Shown one piece after another: positions 43,182 through 52,871 of a DNA stretch of 64,000 bases. Made by a program: the position numbers and the translations under genes. The stretch lies in assembly GCF_019599465.1 (NCBI RefSeq), contig NZ_RKLR01000001.1, forward strand, positions 682,001-746,000, written 5' to 3'. Source of the stretch: Haloarcula rubra (GTDB lineage: Archaea; Halobacteriota; Halobacteria; Halobacteriales; Haloarculaceae). The stretch's first letter is position 1; each line of letters begins with the position of its first letter. A model generated the notes under the pieces. It saw nothing but the letters and a program-made list of their open reading frames with translations. It did not search any database and was not told the DNA's origin.

Positions 43182-43246
43182 ACGAGCGTCTGCGGGGTCA
43201 CGGACGGTAAGCGTAACGAAGGATTGGTGGTCGAGTCGCGAGGGGA

Positions 43247-43256
43247 GCCTTTAGTC
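43247..43256 (+). promoter_or_regulatory. TATA element of the cobalamin-binding protein gene
   Basis: GCCTTTAGTC lies about 27 bp before the ATG at 43278, consistent with a leaderless transcript and with the short N-terminus of the protein. Confidence 0.5.
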
Positions 43257-43277
43257 CCGGCGGGCCGTAGCGAGCGT

Positions 43278-44189
43278 ATGCGCGTCGTCACGTTACTGCC
43301 GTCTGCGACGGAAATCGTCTACGCTCTCGGCGTCGAACCGGTCGGCGTCTCACACGAGTGTGACTACCCGCCGGCGGCCCGCGAACAGCCCTCGGTCAAC
43401 CGCTCCCGCGTCGACCCGGAGGCCTCCAGCAGCGAGATAAACGAACAGGTCGCCGAGGCCGAGTCCGGCGACGGCGTCTACGCCGTCGACCGCGAGACGC
43501 TCGCCGCCGTCGACCCCGACGTAATCGTCACGCAGGGCGTCTGTGACGTCTGTGCCGTCGATCACGTGCTGGTCGCCGAGGCCGTCGAGGACCTCGGGCT
43601 GGACGCCGAGGTGCTGACACTCGACGTCCACAGCCTCGACGGCCTGTTCGACTCCATCCACCGCGTCGGCGCGGCAATCGGCCGCGACGAGGCGGCCACC
43701 GACCTCGTGGCGACCCTCCGAGAGCGGGTGGCCGCCGTCGAGACGACCGCCGCACGAGCCACCGAGACGCCCAGCGTCGCCGTCCTCGATTGGCTGGACC
43801 CGGTGATGGTCGCCGGCCACTGGATACCCGAGATGGTCGAGATGGCGGGCGGCGTCTACGGGATGGCCGAGCGCGGTGCTCACTCCCGACCGCGCGAGTG
43901 GGAGGAAGTGCGAGAGTACGACCCCGACGTACTGGTGGCGGCGCCGTGTGGCTTCGACGTCGCCCAGACCCGGGAGAACCTCTCGGACCTGACCGAACGG
44001 CCGGGGTTCGACGACCTCCGTGCGGTCCGCGAGGGCCGAGCGTACGTGGTAGACGGCCACCACTACGTCAACCGCTCGGGACCGCGACTGGTGGACACGC
44101 TGGAGTTCCTCGCGGCGCTCTGTCACCCGGACCTGTTCGACGCGCCGCCGCGAGACGCGGTGCAGGAACTGCCGTCGCTCCGCGTATGA
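43278..44189 (+). CDS. BtuF-like cobalamin/corrinoid-binding protein without signal peptide
   Basis: A 303-residue type-III substrate-binding-protein fold. RVVTLLPSATEIVYALGVEPVGVSHECDYPP and DPDVIVTQGVCDVCAVDH match BtuF-like proteins, and the C-terminal YVVDGHHYVNRSGPRLVDTLEFLA completes the second lobe. BtuF proteins normally sit outside the membrane and deliver vitamin B12 to BtuCD. Here the protein begins directly with the first beta strand; no signal peptide or lipobox is present, and a TATA box 27 bp upstream excludes an earlier start. It may therefore be cytoplasmic. No BtuC or BtuD gene is adjacent. The next gene converges. Confidence 0.85.
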   Translation: MRVVTLLPSATEIVYALGVEPVGVSHECDYPPAAREQPSVNRSRVDPEASSSEINEQVAEAESGDGVYAVDRETLAAVDPDVIVTQGVCDVCAVDHVLVAEAVEDLGLDAEVLTLDVHSLDGLFDSIHRVGAAIGRDEAATDLVATLRERVAAVETTAARATETPSVAVLDWLDPVMVAGHWIPEMVEMAGGVYGMAERGAHSRPREWEEVREYDPDVLVAAPCGFDVAQTRENLSDLTERPGFDDLRAVREGRAYVVDGHHYVNRSGPRLVDTLEFLAALCHPDLFDAPPRDAVQELPSLRV

Positions 44190-44202
44190 GGGACGCGACA
44201 GC

Positions 44203-45024
44203 CTACTCCGCAGTCAGCGAACAGCGCCCCTCGTAGCTCCCCTCGTCGATGCTCCCGATGGCCGGGTCGTCGCCACACACCGGGCAGTCCGGGTTCGGGG
44301 CGACCGGCACCTCGTCGACGGTCATCTCGGCGGCGTCGTAGGCCAGCAGGCGACCGTCGAGCGGTTCGCCGTAGTCCATCGCGAGTTTGACGACCTCCGT
44401 CGCCTGGATACAGCCGATAGTGCCGGGGAGGACGCCGAGGACGCCCGCCGTCGCGCAGTCGGGGACGGTGCCTGCCGGTGGTGCCTCCGGGAACAGACAG
44501 CGGTAACACGGTCCCTCGCCGTCGCCCGTGAACGTCGTCACCTGCCCCTCGAAGCGGAAGATGGCGCCGTGGGAGAAGGGGATGCCAGCGAGAGTGCAGG
44601 CGTCGTTGACCAGAAAGCGCGTCTCGAAGTTGTCCGAGGCGTCGACGACGATGTCGTAGTCGCTCACGAGGTCCCTGACGTTCTCTTTCGAGAGGCGAAC
44701 CTCGTGGGTGTCGACGGTCACGTCGGGGTTCAGGCCGGTGACGAACTCTTTGGCGCTGTCGACTTTCGGTCGGCCGATGTCGTCGTCCCGGTGGACGACC
44801 TGTCGCTGGAGGTTCGAGCGCTCGACGACGTCGTCGTCGACGATGCCCAGTCGTCCGATGCCGGCCGCCGCGAGGTACTGCAGGACCGGCGAACCGAGGC
44901 CGCCCGCACCGACGACGAGTACCGACGAGTCGAGCAGTGCGGCCTGCCCCTCCGGCCCCACGTCGTCCATGATGATGTGCCGGGAGTAGCGGTCGAGTTG
45001 CTCGGGGTCGAGGTCCGGTCGCAT
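44203..45024 (-). CDS. ubaA: E1-like activating enzyme UbaA
   Basis: A 273-residue ThiF/MoeB/UBA-type enzyme. It adenylates the C-terminal glycine of SAMP proteins and of MoaD/Urm1-like sulfur carriers. The ATP-binding motif is GAGGLGSPVLQYLA (residues about 38-51). The conserved Arg and Asp of the adenylation site lie in ERSNLQRQVVH and DASDNFETRFLVND. The catalytic Cys is in VPDCATAGVLG, and zinc is held by CYRC and CPVC. Length and sequence match Haloferax UbaA. It acts in protein sampylation, molybdopterin and tRNA thiolation. Confidence 0.93.
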   Translation of the reverse strand: MRPDLDPEQLDRYSRHIIMDDVGPEGQAALLDSSVLVVGAGGLGSPVLQYLAAAGIGRLGIVDDDVVERSNLQRQVVHRDDDIGRPKVDSAKEFVTGLNPDVTVDTHEVRLSKENVRDLVSDYDIVVDASDNFETRFLVNDACTLAGIPFSHGAIFRFEGQVTTFTGDGEGPCYRCLFPEAPPAGTVPDCATAGVLGVLPGTIGCIQATEVVKLAMDYGEPLDGRLLAYDAAEMTVDEVPVAPNPDCPVCGDDPAIGSIDEGSYEGRCSLTAE

Positions 45025-45097
45025 GGGTCGTGGTTGGCTACCGGGAAAGATAAGCGACCGGGTGCGGAGCGGCAGTCAGACCGCGAACGTCGGTGGT

Positions 45098-46597
45098 TCA
45101 GCAGTCGTAGAGGTCGCGGTACTTCGCGTCGGCGTAGTCGAGGAAGTAGTCGGCGGTAAATGACTCCCCGGTCGCTTCCTGCACGAGGTCGTCGGTCTCG
45201 TAGCGGGCGCCGTGGCGGTGGACGTTCTCGGTGAGCCAGTCGTGGATGGGGTCGAAGTCGCCCTCGCGGACCAGCGAGTCGACGTCGCCGACGTCCGCTC
45301 GGAGGTGGTGGTCCAGTTGAGCGGCCAGCACGGACCCGAGCGTGTAGGTCGGGAAGTAGCCCAGCGCGCCGTTGGTCCAGTGGATGTCCTGCAGACAGCC
45401 CTCGGCGTCGGTGTCCGGACGCACGCCCAGATACTCCTCCATCTTGTCGTTCCAGACTTCGGGGACGTCCTCGACGGCGAGGTCACCGCGAATCAGGTCG
45501 CGCTCTATCTCGAACCGGAGGACGATGTGCATGTGGTAGGTGAGTTCGTCCGCCTCGACCCGGATGAGGTTGTCCTCGTACACCTCGTTGGCGGCCTCGT
45601 AGAACTCGCGCGGCGTCGCGTCGGTGCCCAGACGCTCGTTGGCGGTGTCGGTAAAGAGGTCCCAGAACGCCCGCGTCCGGCCGACGTGGTTCTCCCAGAA
45701 CCGGGACTGTGACTCGTGGACCGAGAGGTCTCGGCTGTCGCCCAGTGGCGTCCCGTAGGCCTCCTGTGGCAGGCCGAGCGTGTAGGTGGCGTGGCCGAAC
45801 TCGTGGATGGTCGAGCCGACGGCGTCCATCGGGTCCTCGGGCTTGAACCGCGTCGTCACGCGAGCGTCGAACTGGGTCCCCGTCGAGAACGGGTGTGGCG
45901 CGGTGTCGAGACGGCCGTGGTCCCAGTCGTACCCGAGCGTGTCGAGCGCGTCCTCGACGAGGGCGTGCTGGTCGTCCTCGTCGTAGGTGCCCTCGAAGGG
46001 GTCCGCGAGACTCACGTCGCTGTCGGCGATGTCGTCGATGAGCGGCACCAGTTCGTCCCGAAGTCGCGTGAGGACCTCCTCGGCGGTGTCGATGCCGAGA
46101 TACGGCTCGTACTCCTCGAAGAGGACCTCGTAGGGGTCACGGTCGGGGTCGATGGCCTCGGCGTACTCCCGGCGGAGTTCGACCATCTCTTCGAGCGTGT
46201 CGGCGTACATCTCGAAGTCGTCCTCGGCTTTGGCCTCCTCCCAGACGGGGAGAGCGTTCGAGGATGCCTCCGAGATGCGTTCGACGAGGTCGGCGGGGAC
46301 CTTCGTCGCTCGCTCGTGGTCCCGGCGGACCTCCCGGACGACCGCCGCCTCCTCTGGGTCGAGGTCGGCGTCTTCCAGTTCGTCCAGCCACTCGCCCAAC
46401 TGGTCGTCGGTCAGCAGGTCGTGGTGCAGCGTCGACAGCGCGGAGGACTGCTTCGCGCGGGCGGGCGTCCCGCCGGAGGGCATCATCACCTGCTGGTCCC
46501 ACTGGAGGACACCGCCGGCGTCGGAGACGTAGTGGAGGCGCTTGACGTGGTCGAGGAACTGCTCGTAGGTCGACTCGGTCTCGCTAGCTGTTGCCAT
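45098..46597 (-). CDS. M32 family metallocarboxypeptidase (thermostable carboxypeptidase 1)
   Basis: A 499-residue cytoplasmic zinc carboxypeptidase. The zinc motif HEFGH is found in STIHEFGHATYTLGLP (about residue 265), and the third ligand lies in VHESQSRFWENHVGR. Other family marks are VSDAGGVLQWDQQVMMP at the N-terminus and HMHIVLRFEIERDLIRGDL near the end. Members remove C-terminal amino acids with broad specificity except Pro. Full length matches the family. It is followed by an M20 peptidase-like gene upstream on the same strand (132 bp gap), so the two peptidases may be expressed together. Confidence 0.94.
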   Translation of the reverse strand: MATASETESTYEQFLDHVKRLHYVSDAGGVLQWDQQVMMPSGGTPARAKQSSALSTLHHDLLTDDQLGEWLDELEDADLDPEEAAVVREVRRDHERATKVPADLVERISEASSNALPVWEEAKAEDDFEMYADTLEEMVELRREYAEAIDPDRDPYEVLFEEYEPYLGIDTAEEVLTRLRDELVPLIDDIADSDVSLADPFEGTYDEDDQHALVEDALDTLGYDWDHGRLDTAPHPFSTGTQFDARVTTRFKPEDPMDAVGSTIHEFGHATYTLGLPQEAYGTPLGDSRDLSVHESQSRFWENHVGRTRAFWDLFTDTANERLGTDATPREFYEAANEVYEDNLIRVEADELTYHMHIVLRFEIERDLIRGDLAVEDVPEVWNDKMEEYLGVRPDTDAEGCLQDIHWTNGALGYFPTYTLGSVLAAQLDHHLRADVGDVDSLVREGDFDPIHDWLTENVHRHGARYETDDLVQEATGESFTADYFLDYADAKYRDLYDC

Positions 46598-46729
46598 GGG
46601 TCGGTGTTGGGCGTAGGGTCCTATATGCTCGGTGCTGGCGGTAAGGAGCGAGGTTCACGGACCGTCGCCTCGGAGAACGACCGGCGAAGCCGAGAGCAGG
46701 CAGACGAGAAGCGCGCTCGAAGACGAGCG

Positions 46730-47815
46730 TCACCGAACCCACGACGCGGCGACGCCCTCGTAGATGCGCTGGCACCGCTCCAGTACGTCGACGGAGACGC
46801 TCTCGTCGGCGGTGTGGGCCTCGCCGGGTTCGGCCGCGCCGACGACCACGCAGTCGGTCCCCTCGGCGGCCAGCCATCCGGCGTCCGTCGCGTGGGGTTT
46901 GACGACGTGTTCGGGTGCGCCGTCCTGTGCGTCGGTGGCCGAGTCGAGGACAGCGTCGGCGAAGTCGGCGTCGCCGCAGGCCATCGGCGGCAGGTCCTGG
47001 TCGACGCGCCACGAGACGCCCTCGGTGTCCTCGACGCGGTCCAGTGGTGCGCGTTCGCCCGGGACGGTCCGCTCGTCGACGGTGGCTTCACACTGTTCGG
47101 GAATGACGTTCCACGCCGACCCGCCGTCGATTTCGGTGACGGCGACGCTCCCCCGGACCTCGTGGCCCAGCACCCCGGTCGACGGGAACTCGAGGCCCCG
47201 AACCACGTCGACGGCCTCGGTCGCGCGGTAGATGGCGTTCGCGCCGGCCTCGGGTTCGCTGGCGTGGGCCGCCGCGCCCTCGGCGACGATGGTCGACCCG
47301 CGCCGACCCTTGTGGGCGACGGCGACGTCGGTGATTCCCGGCGCGGAGTAGCCCGTCGACCCCTCGCCGACCACGGCGTAGTCGACGCTGAAGCCGTCCT
47401 CGATGGCGGCCCGGCAGCCGACACCGCCCTGTTCCTCGCCGGCGAAGGAGACGAAGACGAGTTCGTCCTCGGCGGGCGTGTCGGCCGCCTCGAACGCCAG
47501 CATCGCGGCCGCGACGCTCCCCTTCATGTCCGCGCTTCCCCGGCCGTAGATGCGGCCGTCGCTCCGTTCGACGACGTAGCCGCCGTCGGCGTCGACCTGT
47601 GACTCGTCCGGCGGGACGACGTCGTGGTGGCCGACGAGAGCGAGCGAGTCCCCGTCGCCAGACCCCTTCCGGGCGACGACGTTGCCGTGGGCATCGTGTT
47701 CGACGGTGGCGTCGGTGTGGTCCCGGAGCCACGACGCGACGAACTCGCCGGCGGCCGACTCGTCCTCGTGGCTCGGTATCGCGACCAGTTCCTCCGTGAG
47801 GTCGGCGACGTGCAT
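46730..47815 (-). CDS. M20 family peptidase/deacylase (ArgE/DapE-like)
   Basis: A 361-residue zinc hydrolase. Metal ligands are seen in LALVGHHDVVPPD (His and Asp), GRGSADMKGSVAA (Asp), FAGEEQGGVG (two Glu, one catalytic) and near the C-terminus. A dimerisation domain lies between about residues 170 and 280. Members hydrolyse acetylornithine, succinyl-diaminopimelate, or dipeptides. The ATG at 47815 (MHVADLTEELVAIPSHEDES) is chosen from the family start; the open frame to 47917 adds a non-conserved stretch. The substrate is not determined. It is 144 bp from the urease gene set, which runs in the same direction, but is probably a separate unit. Confidence 0.88.
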   Translation of the reverse strand: MHVADLTEELVAIPSHEDESAAGEFVASWLRDHTDATVEHDAHGNVVARKGSGDGDSLALVGHHDVVPPDESQVDADGGYVVERSDGRIYGRGSADMKGSVAAAMLAFEAADTPAEDELVFVSFAGEEQGGVGCRAAIEDGFSVDYAVVGEGSTGYSAPGITDVAVAHKGRRGSTIVAEGAAAHASEPEAGANAIYRATEAVDVVRGLEFPSTGVLGHEVRGSVAVTEIDGGSAWNVIPEQCEATVDERTVPGERAPLDRVEDTEGVSWRVDQDLPPMACGDADFADAVLDSATDAQDGAPEHVVKPHATDAGWLAAEGTDCVVVGAAEPGEAHTADESVSVDVLERCQRIYEGVAASWVR

Positions 47816-47959
47816 ACCCGAGGGTGGCACGCGGAACGTTTGGCTCTGGTGGACGGGTGCGGCGGCGCGAGAAGAGCGACGCCTACGGCCAGCGCTGTGT
47901 GGTGACTGTGGGCACATACCCGCCTCGCCGAGGATGTCAGCCGCAGATACTGGAACCGC

Positions 47960-48649
47960 TCAGCTCGCGAACAGCCGCCGCTCGGCCCGTTCGTGGTCGG
48001 CGGCGAGGACGTCGACCAGCGGTGCGAACGGCGTCATGTCCTCGATGGAACGGCCCGCGCTGTCGTCGACGGCCGCGGCCATCACCGACCGCAGGTCGTC
48101 GAGAATCCGCTGGGCGTCGGTGTGCCCCAGCGAGAGGAGGCGCTGGGCCGCGCCGAGTAGCCCAGTGACGAAGCCGTGACAGCACAGCAGGCACGCCCGG
48201 CGTGCGCCGATACCGGCCAGTCCGGCCGCGACGCCGAGCACGACGGCGTAGTTCCCCGACGCGTCGCCGGCGGCGACAGCGTCGGCGTACCGCTCCAACA
48301 GGTCGTCCTCGCGCAGGTCCCGCTGGAGCGACAGGAGGCGGTCCCCGGACTGCTGGGCGCTCTCCCGGAACTCGGCGGCCAGCGTCACCGCCGCCAGCCG
48401 TCGGTCGGCGGCGCAGATAGCGTCTATGTCTCCCTCGCGAGCGGCGGCGTGGGCACGCCGGAGGGCGACCAGTTCGGCGGGGCCGACCTGCCGCCGGAGG
48501 TACGTCTCGAGGAGCGCTTCGAGGTCGGTGGCGTCGGTCACTCGGTCGTCGGCGACGAACTGTTCGAGGCCGTAGGAGACGCTGTACGTCCCGACCGGGA
48601 GGAAGGAGTCGGCCAGTCGGAACGCTTCGAGGGTCGCGTCGTCGCTCAT
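47960..48649 (-). CDS. ureF: Urease accessory protein UreF
   Basis: A 229-residue all-helical chaperone. The start MSDDATLEAFRLADSFLPVGTYSVSYGLEQF is the typical UreF beginning, and the C-terminal half has GARRACLLCCHGFVTGLLGAAQRLLSLGHTDAQ split around conserved residues. UreF joins UreD and UreG in the complex that delivers nickel and CO2 to the urease active site. The ATG at 48649 overlaps the ureE stop by 4 bp. It is the last gene of the ureBCAGDEF operon. Confidence 0.95.
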   Translation of the reverse strand: MSDDATLEAFRLADSFLPVGTYSVSYGLEQFVADDRVTDATDLEALLETYLRRQVGPAELVALRRAHAAAREGDIDAICAADRRLAAVTLAAEFRESAQQSGDRLLSLQRDLREDDLLERYADAVAAGDASGNYAVVLGVAAGLAGIGARRACLLCCHGFVTGLLGAAQRLLSLGHTDAQRILDDLRSVMAAAVDDSAGRSIEDMTPFAPLVDVLAADHERAERRLFAS

Positions 48650-49236
48650 CGGTCGTCCCCGTCGATAGTCCGGACGCCGTGGCTGTGGTCGTGGCCGTGG
48701 GAGTGGGTGTGGCCGTCGTCGTGGCCGTGGTCGCCGTGCGAGTGGCCCTCGCCCCCGTGACTGTGTTCCGCGCCGTCGTCGAACGTCGTCGGCGGCACGT
48801 CCTCGAAGCGGGTCGTCACGCCGGGCGGGAGGTCGTCTTCGACGGCGTCCAGCATCCGCTCGCGGGTGTCGGGCACGGGAAACAGCGCCTCGCCGTCCCA
48901 CATGGCGAGGTCCCAGTGGCGGTTGCCCAGCGCGTGGCCCAGTTCCAGCGCCGCCGTCGGCGAGACGTTCGCGTCCGAAAAGTCCAGCACCAGCGCCTCG
49001 ATGGTGGCGAGTTCGACCACGAGGAGGGTGCCGTCGTCGGTCTCGAGGACGTCGCCGTCGGCGAGGTCACGCGCGACGACGATACCCACGTCCTCGCCCT
49101 CCGTCGACTCGGTGCGGACGCGGGAGCGCCGTCGTTCGGTGTCGGAGAGGACCACGCGGACGGGGTCGGCGTCGGCCAGTCGGGCCGAGAGGTCGGCGTC
49201 CTCGCGGTGGCCCAGATACGTCTCGGCGACCAGCAT
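48646..49236 (-). CDS. ureE: Urease nickel chaperone UreE with His-rich tail
   Basis: A 196-residue nickel metallochaperone. The N-terminal peptide-binding domain (residues 1-75, with RRRSRVRTESTEGEDVGIVV) and the metal-binding domain (about 80-150, LGHALGNRHWDLAMWDG) are clear. The tail from about residue 160 is very rich in His, Gly and Asp (HSHGGEGHSHGDHGHDDGH), and can store several nickel ions. UreE passes nickel to UreG. The start at 49236 overlaps the ureD stop by one base, and the stop overlaps ureF by 4 bp. A His tail of this kind is known in Klebsiella UreE. Confidence 0.95.
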   Translation of the reverse strand: MLVAETYLGHREDADLSARLADADPVRVVLSDTERRRSRVRTESTEGEDVGIVVARDLADGDVLETDDGTLLVVELATIEALVLDFSDANVSPTAALELGHALGNRHWDLAMWDGEALFPVPDTRERMLDAVEDDLPPGVTTRFEDVPPTTFDDGAEHSHGGEGHSHGDHGHDDGHTHSHGHDHSHGVRTIDGDDR

Positions 49237-50207
49237 CAGTACTTCCTCCCGGAGGGTGCAGGCGCGTCCAGCAGGTCCCGCCGAGCGTGGTCCCACGCGG
49301 CGTGGAGCGTCGACTGGACCGTCTCGGCACGGTCGGCCAGTGCGCGCACGGCGACGCCGGCCCCGTTCGGGAGTGCGGTCGCGCCAGCCCGTGCGTCCGC
49401 GTCGGCGACCGTCTCGTGCAGGGCGTCCGAGAGCGCCGCGGCGTCGCCGTCGGGCGCGACGACGAACAGGGTCCCGTAGACGGTGAACTCACCGAGGACC
49501 CCGGGTGCCGTCGGGTCGCCCTCGGCCGGCGTGAGGTGAGTCGCGTCCTCGAACAGCAAGCCGTCCGGTCCCTCGGCGCGGACCCGCGAGAGGTATCGCT
49601 CGAACTCGAAGCGCTCACCGCGGGCGAGGCGTCCGGGCACGACGATATCGGCGAGGACGGCCGACGCCCCTGTGTCGAGTTCGAGCGTCAGGTCCTGACA
49701 GTAGCGCGAGTCGGCGTGCAGGATGGTCGGTTCCGGCACGTAGTCAAGGTGGCCGCCGGGACCGACCGAGAGCGTCGCGTCGGCGGCGGCGTAGTTGGCG
49801 TTCATCGACTGGACCTTCGTCGAACTCTGGGTGGAGACGTGGGCGACAGCGTCGGCCGCTACCTCGATGGTCACGTCGTGGCGGTCCCCCTGTGCGATGC
49901 CGCCCGTCGGCGACTGGAGAAACACCGTCTCGGCGTCGGGATGTGGGTCGTGACCCAGCGTCCCCGAGACGTGGAACGGCACCGTCGCGTAGTCGTGGAC
50001 CAGTTTCGTCCCGTCGCTGGTCGGCGCGAAACGGAGTTCCAGCACGCCGTCCTTGCCGGGCGCGCCGACGGCGGCCTGCGGGGGCGACTCGGCGGCGTAG
50101 GCCTCGAAAGACGGGTGTGGTGCGTCGGTGCTGGTCGCGTCGGTGTCCGCATCCGCTGTGCCCTCGCCGTCTCGCTCTGCTCGCGACTCCGGCGCGTCCG
50201 TCGCCAT
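49236..50207 (-). CDS. ureD: Urease accessory protein UreD
   Basis: A 323-residue beta-rich protein that docks on apo-urease and recruits UreF and UreG. Family marks include GKDGVLELRFAPTSDGTKLVHDYATVPFHV, FLQSPTGGIAQGDRHDVTIEV and THVSTQSSTKV (visible as AHVSTQSSTKVQSM). The first 45 residues (rich in Asp, Ala and Thr) are an extra acidic N-terminal stretch. It overlaps ureE and ureG by one base each. No export signal is present; it acts in the cytoplasm. Confidence 0.94.
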   Translation of the reverse strand: MATDAPESRAERDGEGTADADTDATSTDAPHPSFEAYAAESPPQAAVGAPGKDGVLELRFAPTSDGTKLVHDYATVPFHVSGTLGHDPHPDAETVFLQSPTGGIAQGDRHDVTIEVAADAVAHVSTQSSTKVQSMNANYAAADATLSVGPGGHLDYVPEPTILHADSRYCQDLTLELDTGASAVLADIVVPGRLARGERFEFERYLSRVRAEGPDGLLFEDATHLTPAEGDPTAPGVLGEFTVYGTLFVVAPDGDAAALSDALHETVADADARAGATALPNGAGVAVRALADRAETVQSTLHAAWDHARRDLLDAPAPSGRKY

Positions 50208-50830
50208 CAGGCGAACAACACCCCTTCGCGGACGTGTTCGAGCACCTCGTCGACACCCTCCTCGGCCTTGCAGTTGGTGAAGACGAACGGACCGTCACGG
50301 ACCTCGCGGGCGTCCCGTTCCATCAGGTCCAAATCGGCCCCGACGTGGGGCGCGAGGTCCGTCTTGTTCACCACCAGCAAGTCGCAGTCGACGACGCCGG
50401 GACCGCGTTTCCGCGGGATGTCGTCGCCCTCGGCGACCGAGATGACGTACAGCGAGTAGTCCGCGAGTTCGGGGTTGAACGTCGCCGCGAGGTTGTCGCC
50501 GCCGCTCTCGACGAGGACGAGGTCGAGGTCCGGGTGGTCCGCGAGGAACGCGTCTATCTGCTGGAGGTTCATCGACGGGTCCTCGCGGATGCCGGTGTGC
50601 GGGCAGGCACCCGTCTCGACGCCCGCCACGAGGTCCTCGGGGACGACGCCGGCGAACCGTTCGCGGAGTCGGTCGGCGTCCTCCTGGGTGAGGATGTCGT
50701 TGGCGATGACGCCTACGTCCAGCCCTTCTTCGCGGAGGCGCGGGACGAGTTCCGTGAGTAGCGAGGTCTTGCCGGACCCGACCGGACCGCCGATACCGAC
50801 CGTCGCGACGTCGCGGTGGGTGAGGCTCAC
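50207..50830 (-). CDS. ureG: Urease accessory GTPase UreG
   Basis: A 207-residue SIMIBI-class GTPase. The P-loop GPVGSGKT covers residues 15-22. The nickel-binding CxH motif is seen as [34 protein letters not shown], and the base-specificity NKTDLAP also match UreG. GTP hydrolysis drives nickel insertion into urease. It overlaps ureA by 4 bp upstream and ureD by one base downstream. Confidence 0.97.
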   Translation of the reverse strand: MSLTHRDVATVGIGGPVGSGKTSLLTELVPRLREEGLDVGVIANDILTQEDADRLRERFAGVVPEDLVAGVETGACPHTGIREDPSMNLQQIDAFLADHPDLDLVLVESGGDNLAATFNPELADYSLYVISVAEGDDIPRKRGPGVVDCDLLVVNKTDLAPHVGADLDLMERDAREVRDGPFVFTNCKAEEGVDEVLEHVREGVLFA

Positions 50831-51168
50831 GACTCCTCCTCACCATCGGCGGTGCCGACGCTGTCCGAGCGGATGGGGTCGTGGACCGTGACCAGTTTCG
50901 TCCCGTCGGGGAACACCGGTTCGACCTGAATCATGTCTATCATCTCCGGGACGCCCTCCATCACGTCCTCGCGGCCCAGCAGTTGGGAGGCACCGGAGCG
51001 AATCTCGGCGACCGAGTCGCCGTCGCGGCCCCGCTCGATGCACCAGTCGCTGATGTAGGCGACGGCCTCGGGGTGGTTCAGCGGGACGCCACGGTCCTTG
51101 CGGCGTCGCGCGACCTCTGCGGCGGTGAAGACGGTGAGTCGTTCCTGCTCTTTGGCTGTGAGTTTCAT
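50827..51168 (-). CDS. ureA: Urease gamma subunit
   Basis: A 113-residue structural subunit. [48 protein letters not shown], and [27 protein letters not shown] are standard gamma-subunit motifs. It forms the outer part of the (alpha-beta-gamma)3 enzyme. In this operon gamma comes after alpha (order beta-alpha-gamma), unlike the common bacterial gamma-beta-alpha. The start overlaps the ureC stop by 4 bp, the stop overlaps ureG by 4 bp. Confidence 0.97.
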   Translation of the reverse strand: MKLTAKEQERLTVFTAAEVARRRKDRGVPLNHPEAVAYISDWCIERGRDGDSVAEIRSGASQLLGREDVMEGVPEMIDMIQVEPVFPDGTKLVTVHDPIRSDSVGTADGEEES

Positions 51169-52871
51169 AGCATGTACCGCTGTGCGAGTGGCAGTTCCGA
51201 AGACGGTTCACAGGTGACGTGCTCGCCGTCGACCTGCACTTCGAACGTCTCGGGGTCGACCGCGATGTCGTCGGGACAGTAGTCGTTGTACACCATGTCG
51301 TCCTTGCCGGGGGTGCGAGTGCCCTCGACGGGGACGACGGGCGTGTCCAGTCCGTACTCCTCGCCGACGCCGCGTTCGGCGGCGGCCGGCGAGACGAACG
51401 AGAGGGAGAGCGCGTGTTTGGCCTTGCCGACGGCCCCGGCGCGTTCCCGCTGGAGGATGGGTTCGCAGGTCATCAGCGACCCGTTGGCCTCGCCCATCTC
51501 CGAGTGGACCGGGAACCCGCCCTTGAACGTCATCGCGGGCTTGACGCCGAAGAAGGCGGGGTCCCACAGTACCACGTCGGCCATCTTGCCCGGTTCGAGC
51601 GTCCCGACGTAGGGTTCGATACCCGCCGAGATAGCGGGGTTGACGGTGTACTTCGCGATATAGCGCTTGATGCGGAAGTTGTCCGCACCCGAGCCCTCGT
51701 CTTCGGGGAGGGGGCCACGTTGGGACTTCATCTTCGAGGCCGTCTGCCACGTCCGCGGGACGAGTTCGGCCATCCGGCCCATCGCCTGTGAGTCGGTGGT
51801 CATCATCGAGATGGCACCCATGTCGTGGAGCACGTCCTCGGCGGCGATGGTCTCCGCACGCACGCGGGACTCGGCGAAGGCCACGTCCTCGGGCACGTCG
51901 GGGTTCAGGTGGTGACACACCATCACCATGTCCAGGTGCTCGTCGAACGTGTTGTCGGTGTAGGGCATCGAGGGGTTCGTCGACGACGGGAGCATGTTCG
52001 GTTGGCCGACCATCTCCATGATGTCCGGCGCGTGGCCACCGCCGGCGCCCTCGATGTGGAACAGGTGCATCGTCCGGCCGTCGACGGCTTCGAAGGTGTT
52101 CTCGACGAATCCGGCCTCGTTGAGCGTGTCCGTGTGCATGCAGACCTGCACGTCCTCGTCTTCGGCCACGTCGAGGGCGGTGTCGATGGCGTCGGGCATC
52201 GACCCCCAGTCCTCGTGGAGTTTGAGCGTGCAGGCGCCGGCGTGGAGCGCCTCCCGGAGCGGCGCGGGGTCGGAGGCGTTGCCCTTCGCGTAGAAGCCGG
52301 TGTTGACCGGCCAGGCCTCGGCGGCCTGGAGGTGCCGTTTGACGTTCTCCGGGCCGGTCGTACACGTCGTGGCGCCGCCGCCGTAGCCGCCGCCGAGCAT
52401 CGTCGTGATGCCGCCCGAGAGAGCGTGTTCGTGGAGTTGTGCCGAGTTCCAGTGGACGTGGATGTCCAGCGCCCCGGCGGTCGCAATCTTCCCCTCGCAG
52501 GGGTAGACGTCCGTCGACGCGCCGACCACGAGGTCGACGCCGTCCATCGTGTCCGGGTTGCCCGCCTTGCCGATACCCGCTATCTCGCCGTTTCGGATGC
52601 CGATGTCGGCCGCGACGATGCCGAGAACCGGGTCGATGATGGTCGCGTTCGTCAGCACCCAGTCCATGGCGCCCTCTTCCTGTGTGACACCGGGGGCCTG
52701 TCCGAGTCCATCCCGCAGGGTCTTCCCGCCGCCGAAGACGGCCTCGTCGCCGTGTGTCCGCAGGTCCTCCTCGACCTCTGCGAACAGTTCAGTGTCGCCC
52801 AGACGGACCTTGTCGCCCTCTGTCGGGCCGTACAGTTCGGCGTAGGCTTCCCTGTCGACGTCGCGGGTCAT
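51165..52871 (-). CDS. ureC: Urease alpha subunit (catalytic)
   Basis: A 568-residue amidohydrolase that hydrolyses urea to ammonia and carbamate. The dinickel site is intact: His138 and His140 (LDIHVHWNS), the carbamylated Lys217 (LKLHEDWG), His246 (CMHTDTLNE), His272 ([13 protein letters not shown]) and Asp359 ([10 protein letters not shown]). The flap His320 is in [19 protein letters not shown]. Length equals that of bacterial UreC. It overlaps ureB upstream and ureA downstream by 4 bp each. Nickel is provided by UreDEFG and, upstream, by the NicO-type permease across the divergent promoter. Confidence 0.98.
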   Translation of the reverse strand: MTRDVDREAYAELYGPTEGDKVRLGDTELFAEVEEDLRTHGDEAVFGGGKTLRDGLGQAPGVTQEEGAMDWVLTNATIIDPVLGIVAADIGIRNGEIAGIGKAGNPDTMDGVDLVVGASTDVYPCEGKIATAGALDIHVHWNSAQLHEHALSGGITTMLGGGYGGGATTCTTGPENVKRHLQAAEAWPVNTGFYAKGNASDPAPLREALHAGACTLKLHEDWGSMPDAIDTALDVAEDEDVQVCMHTDTLNEAGFVENTFEAVDGRTMHLFHIEGAGGGHAPDIMEMVGQPNMLPSSTNPSMPYTDNTFDEHLDMVMVCHHLNPDVPEDVAFAESRVRAETIAAEDVLHDMGAISMMTTDSQAMGRMAELVPRTWQTASKMKSQRGPLPEDEGSGADNFRIKRYIAKYTVNPAISAGIEPYVGTLEPGKMADVVLWDPAFFGVKPAMTFKGGFPVHSEMGEANGSLMTCEPILQRERAGAVGKAKHALSLSFVSPAAAERGVGEEYGLDTPVVPVEGTRTPGKDDMVYNDYCPDDIAVDPETFEVQVDGEHVTCEPSSELPLAQRYML

